Assembly: GCA_900552325.1 (NCBI GenBank)
Contig: URZG01000117.1
Span: 1-7,048 of the forward strand
Source: an uncultured Porphyromonadaceae bacterium
Lineage (GTDB): Bacteria; Bacteroidota; Bacteroidia; Bacteroidales; Muribaculaceae
Direction: 5' to 3'
DNA length: 7,048 nt
Shown here in pieces: positions 1-6,449 of this stretch (position 1 is the stretch's first letter; the number at the start of each line of letters is the position of its first letter). Under the pieces are notes generated by a model. That model was not told where the DNA came from. It saw nothing but the letters and a program-made list of their open reading frames with translations, and made no database searches. Position numbers and translations under genes: made by a program.

Positions 1-1269
1 GCCGGAGATTCTGAAGCCGGGAGCGTTCCGGGTATCGAGGGGGATGCGGCGCCGGGCGAATATCATAATAATGTCAATGCCGAGGAGAACGCCAAAGTGG
101 CAAATGCCGGCATAATCATCGTGGGAAGCGGTGACAAAGTGCGTGCGCTGATGGCCTACGGCGGCACTGCCAAAGGTGGTGGCGCGTATGTGGCGGCTCT
201 TAACGCCTATGCCGAGGCTTTCCCGGGAGTGCGGGTATACGCCATGCCCATCCCTACTGCTACCGAATTCTATTTGCCGGAGAAAGCCGCCAAGTGCAGC
301 AATCCGCAGCGGCCGACTCTTGTGAATATTCATAACACACTGTCGCCGGCGGTGAAGTTCGTGGATGTGTATTCTGCCCTGGCCGACCATGTCGGCGAGG
401 ATATATACCTGCGTACCGATCACCACTGGGCGCCCTTAGGAGGGTACTATGCCGCCCGGCAACTGGCCCATGTGGCAGGGGTGCCGTTCCGGGATCTCAG
501 TTCGTATGACTCACATGTCGTGCACCGTTTTGTCGGAAGTATGTATGGCTATTCAAAGGATATTTCCGTAAAGAACGCTCCGGAGGATTTCGTGTATTAC
601 ACGCCGAAGGGGGTAGAGTACACCACGACCTATGTCACCTATAACGTCAACAAGGACTATCAGGTGACCTCCGAATCGAAACCTTACAACGGGAAATATT
701 TCCATCAGTACAAGGATGGCAGCGGATCCGCCTATCTTACCTTTATGGGTGGCGACCAGCATCTCGTAAAGGTAAAGACTTCCACTCCCGGCTCAAGGAA
801 AATACTGATCATAAAGGATAGCTACGGCAATACTCTGCCGGGGTATCTCTTCTTCTCCTTCAGCGAGGTGCATGTGGTGGATTTCAGGTATTTCACAAAA
901 AACATGAAGAAATATGTGGCTGACAACGGCATAACGGATATTGTGGTTTCATTCAATATCTTCAATGCCTACGGCAGTGCCGCACCGGCGAAAATCAGGA
1001 AGTTCCTTACACAGGGCAACGGCAGCTACGCCGCACCCGATGCACCGGAAGAAAAACACAAGCCCGATTCGGCTACGCACAAACCGGATGTGAAAACCTC
1101 CGGAGAACCGCACAATGATCCTGTGCCGGAAAGCGAGGGGGATGACGCTCCGGAGAAACCGGAAACAGGCGCACCCGCAGCCTCGCCGGAAGCGGATGCG
1201 CCCGAATTAGCAGGTTTTAAAAAAGAGGAGAGGTCTCAGGTACGCTCCTTGATCAGTCCGTGGCGATAG
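1..1269 (+). CDS. DHHW-family (AlgX/AlgJ-like) protein, 5'-truncated
   Basis: The reading frame is open from the first base of the window, so the N-terminus (signal peptide or membrane anchor) lies upstream; 422 codons are visible before TAG at 1267-1269. The naming motif DHHW lies at 418-429 (visible residues 140-143), followed by a WxPxGGYYAA context, and a KDSYGN motif with its serine at 820-822 (residue 274). In the AlgX/AlgJ/DHHW families these are the Asp-His and Ser parts of an SGNH-hydrolase-like triad used in O-acetylation of exported polysaccharides, usually beside an MBOAT acyltransferase; no partner is visible here. From about 1021 the product becomes a Pro/Glu/Asp/Ala/Lys-rich, probably disordered tail of about 80 residues. 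Its last 11 codons plus stop overlap the convergent fbp gene. Family membership is well supported; the acetylation role and envelope location are inferred from the family. Confidence 0.82.
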   Translation, partial: AGDSEAGSVPGIEGDAAPGEYHNNVNAEENAKVANAGIIIVGSGDKVRALMAYGGTAKGGGAYVAALNAYAEAFPGVRVYAMPIPTATEFYLPEKAAKCSNPQRPTLVNIHNTLSPAVKFVDVYSALADHVGEDIYLRTDHHWAPLGGYYAARQLAHVAGVPFRDLSSYDSHVVHRFVGSMYGYSKDISVKNAPEDFVYYTPKGVEYTTTYVTYNVNKDYQVTSESKPYNGKYFHQYKDGSGSAYLTFMGGDQHLVKVKTSTPGSRKILIIKDSYGNTLPGYLFFSFSEVHVVDFRYFTKNMKKYVADNGITDIVVSFNIFNAYGSAAPAKIRKFLTQGNGSYAAPDAPEEKHKPDSATHKPDVKTSGEPHNDPVPESEGDDAPEKPETGAPAASPEADAPELAGFKKEERSQVRSLISPWR

Positions 1270-3227
1270 GCATAGAGGAGTTCGGTGAGTTCGTTGATCT
1301 GCTCCTGCAGCTCGATTCCCTTGTCGGTGTCGCGTACGCGCTGCCGGTGGTTGCTGAGTTCCACAATCTGCGTGGTGGAGCGTATATCGGTGCATTGCGT
1401 CACGGCCTCTTCGGTGGAGGAGAACGGCTCGTGCTGCACCAGCTGGAGTCCGCGGCTGTGATATACCAGGGTGTATCCGGCGATACCGGTGGTGTCATGA
1501 TAGGCTTTCGCGAATCCGCCGTCGATAACCATCAACATACCGTTGGCGCGTATAGGGCTTTCGCCGCGGGTGGTGCGCACAGGCACATGGCCGTTTATTA
1601 TGTGGCGGTGCTCCCCTTTCACATTGAATTCATCGAGTATCATCCGGCATACCTCGGGGTTGTCACGGAGGGTGTAATAATGCCCTTTCGCTTCCTTGTG
1701 GGTCTCTTTGTCGCTGATGAAGTACCGCTCGAAAGTCGTCATGCGGGCCTTGTCGAAGAGTGGCGAGTCAGGACCGCACCACAGATACCAGTAATAGTCC
1801 ACCGCGAAATCGCGGTCGGCTGCTGGAGAATCGGAGTTGAAGGCGGCACGCATGGTCATCCCTATGTGGTGGAACAGCTCCGCACCCTTGTATTTCCGTC
1901 CGTTGATGTCGATCTCCTTGAGTGAGCCGTCGGCGTTCAGCGGCATTGAGGCATGGAAAAGAAGGTTGCCGTTCGTGATGTTGTACATGCATCCGTGCGA
2001 GAACATGCATCCCACATGACGCCGCAGTTTGTCGCTGAGCATGAAGGAATGGCAGAGGCGGTCGACGAGAGCCTGTTCTTCCGGAGTCAGGGCGTACGGC
2101 TCGCCGGGATTCACGGTGGGGAAATTCATGTCGAGCATTGGGTACTCCTTGCCGTAAAGATTCACGGTGCCTTTTTCATGGTCGATGAGATGCAGCAGGT
2201 TGCGGTGATCCATGTTCCATTCCGGGCGCCGGGCGGCGAGCTGCCCTTCGAGTTTGAACTGTATTATGGAAATGGCCTTGTGCATGCGGGCCAGCAGCAG
2301 GCGTGTTTTTTCGTCGGGGTATCCGGCGGCGTCGGCCACATTGGTCTCGGCTATTTTAGGCCGGAAACATTTGCAGTCGTCGTTGCCGTAGGTTTCCATG
2401 GCGAAGGTCGCCAGTGGTACGAGGTTTATTCCGTAACCGTCTTCGAGAGTGGCCATATTGCCGTAGCGGAGGGCTATCCGCAGCACATTGGCGATGCACG
2501 CGGCATTGCCGGCGGCGGCACCCATCCACAGGGCGTCATGATTGCCCCACTGCATGTCGAAGCGGTCATAACGGCAAAGCATATCCATTATGAGGTGTGC
2601 TCCGGGGCCACGGTCAAATATATCGCCGAGGATATGCAGCTGGTCGATGCTCAGGCGCTGGATCACATAGCAGATGGCTATGATGAAAGCGTCGGCCTGT
2701 CCGGTGGAGATGATGGTCTCGATGATGCGCGAGAAGTAGGCCTGTTTGTCGTAGTCGGTATGCTCCTCGTGCAGCAGCTCCTCTATTATATAGGCGAACT
2801 CTTTGGGGAGGGCCTTGCGTACTTTAGAACGGGTGTATTTCGAAGAAACCGATCGGCAGACCTTTACCAGCCGGTGCAGGGTGATGTTGTAGAAATCGTC
2901 GAGATTCCTCTCCTCCTCTTTTATAAGTTCGAGTTTGCGCTCGGGATAGTAGATAAGTGTGCATAGCGAACGTATCTCATCCTCGCGCATGGAGGTGGAG
3001 AAGATGTCGTTCACTTTACGGCGGATATTTCCCGATGCGTTGCGGAGTATGTGGCTGAAAGCCTCGTTTTCTCCGTGGATGTCGGCTACGAAATGCTCGG
3101 TGCCTTTCGGGAGGTTGAGTATCGCTTCGAGGTTGATAATCTCGGTGGAGGCTGCGCTGACAGTCGGGAACGACTGCGACAGCAACTCCAGCAGGCGGTG
3201 GTCGGAACGGATTTTGTCAATCATCAC
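1236..3227 (-). CDS. fbp: Fructose-1,6-bisphosphatase, class III
   Basis: Hydrolyses fructose 1,6-bisphosphate to fructose 6-phosphate and phosphate, the committed gluconeogenic step, in the cytoplasm. The 663 residues are close to the roughly 670 usual for the class III family, which is unrelated to the E. coli class I and II enzymes. It carries the metallophosphoesterase signatures in order: ADIHGE (residues 48-53, metal ligands Asp49 and His51), GDIFDRG (201-207), GNHD (228-231) and INGHVPVR (544-551), with long family-specific insertions. The C-terminal part, about 620-660, is charged and probably helical. The longest start is GTG at 3225-3227; ATG at 3222-3224 directly follows and overlaps the upstream pncC stop by one base (TGATG), so ATG (662 aa) may be the true start. 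There is no clear Shine-Dalgarno, which fits translational coupling. Last gene of the tsaD-pncC-fbp cluster; its 3' end overlaps the DHHW gene by 34 bp. Confidence 0.95.
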   Translation of the reverse strand: MMIDKIRSDHRLLELLSQSFPTVSAASTEIINLEAILNLPKGTEHFVADIHGENEAFSHILRNASGNIRRKVNDIFSTSMREDEIRSLCTLIYYPERKLELIKEEERNLDDFYNITLHRLVKVCRSVSSKYTRSKVRKALPKEFAYIIEELLHEEHTDYDKQAYFSRIIETIISTGQADAFIIAICYVIQRLSIDQLHILGDIFDRGPGAHLIMDMLCRYDRFDMQWGNHDALWMGAAAGNAACIANVLRIALRYGNMATLEDGYGINLVPLATFAMETYGNDDCKCFRPKIAETNVADAAGYPDEKTRLLLARMHKAISIIQFKLEGQLAARRPEWNMDHRNLLHLIDHEKGTVNLYGKEYPMLDMNFPTVNPGEPYALTPEEQALVDRLCHSFMLSDKLRRHVGCMFSHGCMYNITNGNLLFHASMPLNADGSLKEIDINGRKYKGAELFHHIGMTMRAAFNSDSPAADRDFAVDYYWYLWCGPDSPLFDKARMTTFERYFISDKETHKEAKGHYYTLRDNPEVCRMILDEFNVKGEHRHIINGHVPVRTTRGESPIRANGMLMVIDGGFAKAYHDTTGIAGYTLVYHSRGLQLVQHEPFSSTEEAVTQCTDIRSTTQIVELSNHRQRVRDTDKGIELQEQINELTELLYAYRHGLIKERT

Positions 3228-3703
3228 AGCGGAAGTATTTCAAGTAAGAGATTTATGGCGGCTTCGGTAGCTTGCGAGATAATGACCTCGCGGCTCCCGT
3301 GGAAATGATACTCTATGGCCGTCTCGCGCCAGGGAGTGCGTGCGGCGATCCATACGGTACCGACCGGCTTTTTGGGTGTGCCCCCTCCGGGGCCGGCGAT
3401 ACCCGAGGTGGCCATGGCGCAGTCTGAACCGATGGCGCGGCATACACCACGCACCATCTGCAATACGGTCTGTTCCGATACGGCTCCGTAGAGGCGGAGA
3501 GTCTCGGTCTCTACTCCAAGCAGTGAGGATTTGACCTGATTGGTATAGCTCACCACCGAGCCGGAGAAGGACTCGGACGCGCCGGGCACGAGGGTCAGCC
3601 GGTGGGCGATATTGCCGCCGGTGCAGCTTTCGGCGGTTGCCACCGACAGGCCGAGCGAGTGCAGACGCCCGAGGAGTTCTTTTGTCTTTTCCATGGTATT
3701 CAT
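3224..3703 (-). CDS. pncC: Nicotinamide-nucleotide amidohydrolase (stand-alone CinA C-terminal domain)
   Basis: Deamidates nicotinamide mononucleotide to nicotinate mononucleotide, recycling NMN into the NAD pool. The protein is 159 aa, the length of a single CinA C-terminal domain with no N-terminal COG1058 domain, as in E. coli PncC (YgaD). Visible signatures are TAESCTGG (residues 23-30, catalytic Ser26), SYTNQVKSSLLGV (52-64, with the conserved Tyr and Lys), YGAVSEQT (72-79) and the loop SGIAGPGGG followed by TPKKPVGTVW (100-118). Two in-frame ATGs exist at the N-terminus, 3703 and 3694; homology does not decide between them and neither has a Shine-Dalgarno. It follows tsaD by 48 bp and overlaps the fbp start, so it is probably co-transcribed and coupled to fbp. 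Many genomes label such genes cinA (competence/damage-inducible), but nothing here suggests competence. Confidence 0.93.
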   Translation of the reverse strand: MNTMEKTKELLGRLHSLGLSVATAESCTGGNIAHRLTLVPGASESFSGSVVSYTNQVKSSLLGVETETLRLYGAVSEQTVLQMVRGVCRAIGSDCAMATSGIAGPGGGTPKKPVGTVWIAARTPWRETAIEYHFHGSREVIISQATEAAINLLLEILPL

Positions 3704-3751
3704 CCGCTTATTATTTAATAGTGAAATAAAGAAATAGAGGTAACTCCCGGA

Positions 3752-4768
3752 TCAGAGGCTTACACGTGCGAACGGAGCCTCGTTGTAGCGGCAGAAATCC
3801 TTGTCGAGATATTTGAAATAGCCGGCGATGGCCACCATTGCGGCGTTGTCGGTGGTGAAGGCACGTTCCGGGATGAAGGCCTTTAGTCCGTGGGCCTCGC
3901 AATAACGTGCCACTGCAGCGCGGACTCCCGAATTGGCCGATACTCCGCCCCCGATCGCCACGGTAGTGACGCCGGTCTGACGTACTGCCATGTCGAGTTT
4001 TTCAAGAAGAATATCTATTATGGTATGCTGGAGCGAAGCGGCCAGGTCGGCTTTGTTTTCCTCGATAAAACCGGGATTATTCTTTACGTTGTCGCGGAGG
4101 GTGTAGAGGAAAGATGTTTTAAGGCCGCTGAAACTGTAGTCGAGTCCCGGAATACGCGGCTTGGAGAAGTGGAACTTCCCGGAGTCGCCTTCGGCTGCGA
4201 GCCTGTCGATATGTGGGCCGCCGGGGTAGGGGAGTCCCATGACCTTGGCACATTTGTCGAAAGCCTCGCCGGCGGCGTCGTCGATGGTCTGCCCGAGGAT
4301 CTCCATATCGCGCGGCGAACGTACCATTATTATCTGCGAGTTGCCTCCAGATATGAGCAGGCACAGAAACGGGAACTCAGGCACCGTGTCGTCAGCCTTC
4401 CGCCGTACGAAATGACTCAGCACATGGCCGTGGAGGTGGTTCACATCCACGATGGGAATCCTGAGTCCGAGCGAGAGGCCTTTTGCGAACGATGTGCCGA
4501 CGAGAAGGGATCCCAGCAGACCGGGGCCGCGGGTGAAGGCTATGGCCGAGAGTTCCTCTTTCGATATTCCGGCGCGCCGTATGGCCGCGTCCACAACCGG
4601 CACGATATTCTGCTGGTGTGCCCTGGATGCGAGTTCAGGCACCACACCTCCGTACTCTTCATGTACACTCTGCGATGCGATCACGTTGGAGAGGAGTATG
4701 CCGTCGCGTATCACGGCGGCCGAGGTGTCGTCGCACGACGATTCTATTCCGAGAATGGTAACACTCAT
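3752..4768 (-). CDS. tsaD: tRNA N6-adenosine threonylcarbamoyltransferase
   Basis: Transfers the threonylcarbamoyl group from threonylcarbamoyl-AMP to A37 of tRNAs reading ANN codons (t6A), acting with TsaB, TsaE and TsaC, none of which is in the window. Its 338 residues match the bacterial length. Signatures in order: GIESSCDDTS (7-16, ASKHA phosphate-binding loop), the metal-binding HLHGH (His111 and His115, the same numbering as E. coli), LLISGGNSQ (137-145), DDAAGEAFDK (163-172), YPGGP (181-185), YSFSGLKT (211-218), GGGVSAN (273-279) and TTDNAAM (305-311, Asp307 the third metal ligand). All key residues are present. The ATG at 4766-4768 gives the canonical family start. First gene of the minus-strand cluster, preceded by a TAnnTTTG promoter. 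The long open frame on the opposite strand is a shadow. Confidence 0.97.
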   Translation of the reverse strand: MSVTILGIESSCDDTSAAVIRDGILLSNVIASQSVHEEYGGVVPELASRAHQQNIVPVVDAAIRRAGISKEELSAIAFTRGPGLLGSLLVGTSFAKGLSLGLRIPIVDVNHLHGHVLSHFVRRKADDTVPEFPFLCLLISGGNSQIIMVRSPRDMEILGQTIDDAAGEAFDKCAKVMGLPYPGGPHIDRLAAEGDSGKFHFSKPRIPGLDYSFSGLKTSFLYTLRDNVKNNPGFIEENKADLAASLQHTIIDILLEKLDMAVRQTGVTTVAIGGGVSANSGVRAAVARYCEAHGLKAFIPERAFTTDNAAMVAIAGYFKYLDKDFCRYNEAPFARVSL

Positions 4769-4796
4769 ATGTGAAGCTGCTTGATAATCTCATTTT

Positions 4797-4808
4797 ACCC
4801 CGTGGGGT
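4797..4808. repeat. Small palindrome in the tsaD leader
   Basis: ACCCC-GT-GGGGT is an inverted repeat with 5-bp arms and a 2-bp centre. It lies about 10-20 bases downstream of the tsaD -7 element, near the presumed transcription start and within the leader. It could be an operator half-site pair or a very tight RNA hairpin. It is too short for a firm call. Confidence 0.3.
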
Positions 4809-4817
4809 GATTCACTG

Positions 4818-4848
4818 CAAAGTTATCAAAAAATCAATTATCGTGCAA
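4818..4848 (-). promoter_or_regulatory. Bacteroidetes-type promoter for the tsaD-pncC-fbp cluster
   Basis: Reading the minus strand, TAACTTTG at 4825-4818 is a perfect match to the Bacteroidetes -7 consensus TAnnTTTG. A TTG -33 element (4848-4846, part of GTTG) lies 20 bases upstream, inside the usual 19-21 base spacing. Transcription would begin a few bases after 4818, giving a leader of roughly 45 nt before the tsaD ATG. The element is seen in the sequence; its activity is inferred. Confidence 0.72.
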
Positions 4849-5051
4849 CAAACTTTCCGTTGCCGATGATGTTATAGAATTAAAGCCGGGGCTGAAGGGT
4901 CCCGGACACAAGCGGAGACATACTGACCCGAACGCCTTTACCTCCGGAATATAAGTGATGGATTCACCGGAATAATGATGTATCGAGTAAGATGGCCGGA
5001 GTCAGTCGCCGCAGATCGAAATAATAACAACTAACAATAATTACTACTTCT

Positions 5052-5058
5052 AAGGAGG
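5052..5058 (+). promoter_or_regulatory. Strong Shine-Dalgarno of frc
   Basis: AAGGAGG lies 12 bases before the frc ATG at 5071, a full anti-16S complement at slightly long spacing. The other starts in this window (oxc, tsaD, pncC, fbp) have no recognisable Shine-Dalgarno, which is normal for Bacteroidetes, so this site stands out and fixes the frc start. Confidence 0.75.
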
Positions 5059-5070
5059 ATTTTAAAGACT

Positions 5071-6366
5071 ATGAATTATGCCCCTCTACAAGGAATCAAG
5101 GTCGTAGACTTCACCAATGTACAGTCCGGACCTTCATGTACGCAGATGCTGGCATGGCTCGGTGCCGAAGTTATCAAGATCGAACGTCCCGGTACCGGCG
5201 ACGCCACACGTAACGAACTTCAGTTCGACCCCAAGCTGCCGAGCTACTATTTCCTGCAGCTTAACTCCGATAAAAAATCGCTGACTCTCGACGCGGCCAC
5301 CCCCGACGGCAAGGAGATCCTTACCAAGCTGATCAAGGGCGCCGATATTTTTGTAGAGAACCTGCATCCCGGTGCCATGGATAAACTCGGGTTCAGCTGG
5401 GAAGAGGTTCATAAACTTAATCCCCGCTGTATCTACGGCACTATCAAGGGCTTCCCCGAATCCTCGCGGTTCAAGGACCTCAAGGCTTACGAGCCTATCG
5501 CCCAGGTCACCGCGGCAGCGGCCACTACCACCGGCTGGTATGAGGGGGAATACAATATCCCGACGCAGAGCGGCGCCGCCCTCGGCGACTCCAATACCGG
5601 TATGCATCTGCTTATCGGTCTGCTGGCAGCTCTTGAACAGCGCCACAACACCGGAGAGGGCGTACTCGTCTATCAGTCGATGCACAACGCATGCCTTAAC
5701 CTTTGCCGAATCAAGACCCGCGACCAGCTGACCCTTGACAAGATCGGTTATCTGACCCAGTACATGCAGTACCCCAACGAGAAATTCCCCGATTACGTGC
5801 CCCGTTCCGGCAATACGGAAGGTTCGGGCGTACTCGGCTGGACCTACAAGTGCAAAGGATGGGAGAACGATCCGAACGCCTACGCATACATCATCTTCCA
5901 GCGCGGTGCCAAAGACTTTGAAAAGGCCTGCAAGGCTTTCGGTTTCGAGGACTGGCTGACCAATCCCGATTTCAACACCGCCGATGCCCGCGACCGCAAC
6001 AAACAGGCGCTCATCAACCGCGTGCAGCAGTGGGCGCTCCAGTACGACAAATATGAGATCGTGACCAAACTGGCTCCTTTCGGGGTGCCCTGCGCTCCGG
6101 TGATCAACACCAAGGAACTCATGGATGACCAGAGCCTTTACGACGGCAACACACTGGTCAAGATCAACCAGCCCGGCGCTGTCGGCGAGTTCGTCACCGT
6201 AGGCTGCCCCTTCACGATGTCGAATTACACACCTACCTACGGACCTTGCCCCGAGCTCGGCGGCAACAATGACGAGGTACTTAAATCTCTCGGCTATACT
6301 GAGGAGCAGATCCAGCAGTTCGCAAAGAACGGCACCACCGAGCCTCTTCCTGACGGGCAGATGTAA
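5071..6366 (+). CDS. frc: CoA-transferase family III, formyl-CoA:oxalate CoA-transferase type
   Basis: Predicted to transfer CoA from formyl-CoA to oxalate, giving oxalyl-CoA for the adjacent decarboxylase; cytoplasmic. Its 431 residues compare with 428 in Oxalobacter formigenes Frc, and the N-termini align from the second residue or so, supporting the ATG at 5071. By alignment to the O. formigenes protein from memory, the essentials are kept: Gln18 (Gln17), Tyr60 (Tyr59), Tyr140-Glu141 (Tyr139-Glu140), and the nucleophilic Asp173 in SGAALGDSNTGMH (Asp169). NLCRIKTRDQ and the C-terminal FGVPCAPVINTKEL blocks also match. Two active-site regions differ: the Trp48 position is Glu49, and the glycine loop GGGGQ (258-262) reads EGSGV (251-255); the segment before that loop is about 11 residues shorter. 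The exact CoA donor (formyl-, acetyl- or succinyl-CoA) is therefore less certain than the family. The adjacent oxc gene is the best evidence for oxalate as acceptor. Confidence 0.86.
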   Translation: MNYAPLQGIKVVDFTNVQSGPSCTQMLAWLGAEVIKIERPGTGDATRNELQFDPKLPSYYFLQLNSDKKSLTLDAATPDGKEILTKLIKGADIFVENLHPGAMDKLGFSWEEVHKLNPRCIYGTIKGFPESSRFKDLKAYEPIAQVTAAAATTTGWYEGEYNIPTQSGAALGDSNTGMHLLIGLLAALEQRHNTGEGVLVYQSMHNACLNLCRIKTRDQLTLDKIGYLTQYMQYPNEKFPDYVPRSGNTEGSGVLGWTYKCKGWENDPNAYAYIIFQRGAKDFEKACKAFGFEDWLTNPDFNTADARDRNKQALINRVQQWALQYDKYEIVTKLAPFGVPCAPVINTKELMDDQSLYDGNTLVKINQPGAVGEFVTVGCPFTMSNYTPTYGPCPELGGNNDEVLKSLGYTEEQIQQFAKNGTTEPLPDGQM

Positions 6367-6449
6367 GAAATGCCTTATGCGCCACGCGCGCGGTAGGTTT
6401 ACGTTTCCTCATATTTATTTATCTTCATAGATATGTAAAAAAGTTCATA

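Larger units (their letters stand above)
4769..5070. other. Divergent intergenic region between tsaD and frc
   Basis: No gene is supported in these 302 bp. The left part holds the minus-strand tsaD promoter and a short palindrome. The middle holds a GC-rich inverted repeat, CCGGG (4886-4890) and CCCGG (4901-4905) around a 10-base loop, and two copies of CCGGAATA (4944-4951 and 4967-4974) 23 bp apart. GTGA/TCAC (4955-4958 and 4964-4967) forms a short hairpin overlapping the second copy. The right part, 5018-5050, is A/T-rich and ends in the frc ribosome binding site. The frc promoter must lie here, because the upstream gene is divergent, but I see no convincing TTG-N20-TAnnTTTG on the plus strand. 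It may use an alternative sigma factor, an activator or a degenerate -7 element. Confidence 0.6.

Noticed and set aside
1260..1925. 221-codon plus-strand open frame opposite the fbp 3' end
   Set aside because: Mirror frame of fbp; no motif, and its start overlaps the end of the DHHW gene without an initiation signal.
1953..2966. 337-codon plus-strand open frame opposite fbp
   Set aside because: It lies fully antisense to a well-supported class III FBPase with intact motifs; its composition (Val/Gly/His-rich) is that of a mirror frame and no domain is recognisable.
3890..4774. 294-codon plus-strand open frame opposite tsaD
   Set aside because: Antisense shadow of a clear tsaD with all catalytic residues; no recognisable family.
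4860..4888. Possible plus-strand promoter with TTG at 4860-4862
   Set aside because: The sequence 18 bases on is TAAAGCCG, a poor match to TAnnTTTG, and the TATAGAAT nearby is too close for a -35/-10 pair.
4975..5034. 19-codon small frame (ATG ATG ... TAA) in the frc leader, a possible leader peptide
   Set aside because: No Shine-Dalgarno, no regulatory codon run other than four Asn from A/T-rich sequence, and no terminator hairpin between it and frc.
5134..5685. 183-codon minus-strand open frame opposite frc
   Set aside because: Antisense to the conserved N-terminal half of frc, with no family signature or initiation signal.
6394..6407. TAGGTTTA and TACGTTTC as -7 elements of an oxc promoter
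   Set aside because: No TTG at the required distance upstream and the last G of the consensus is missing in both; too weak to call.
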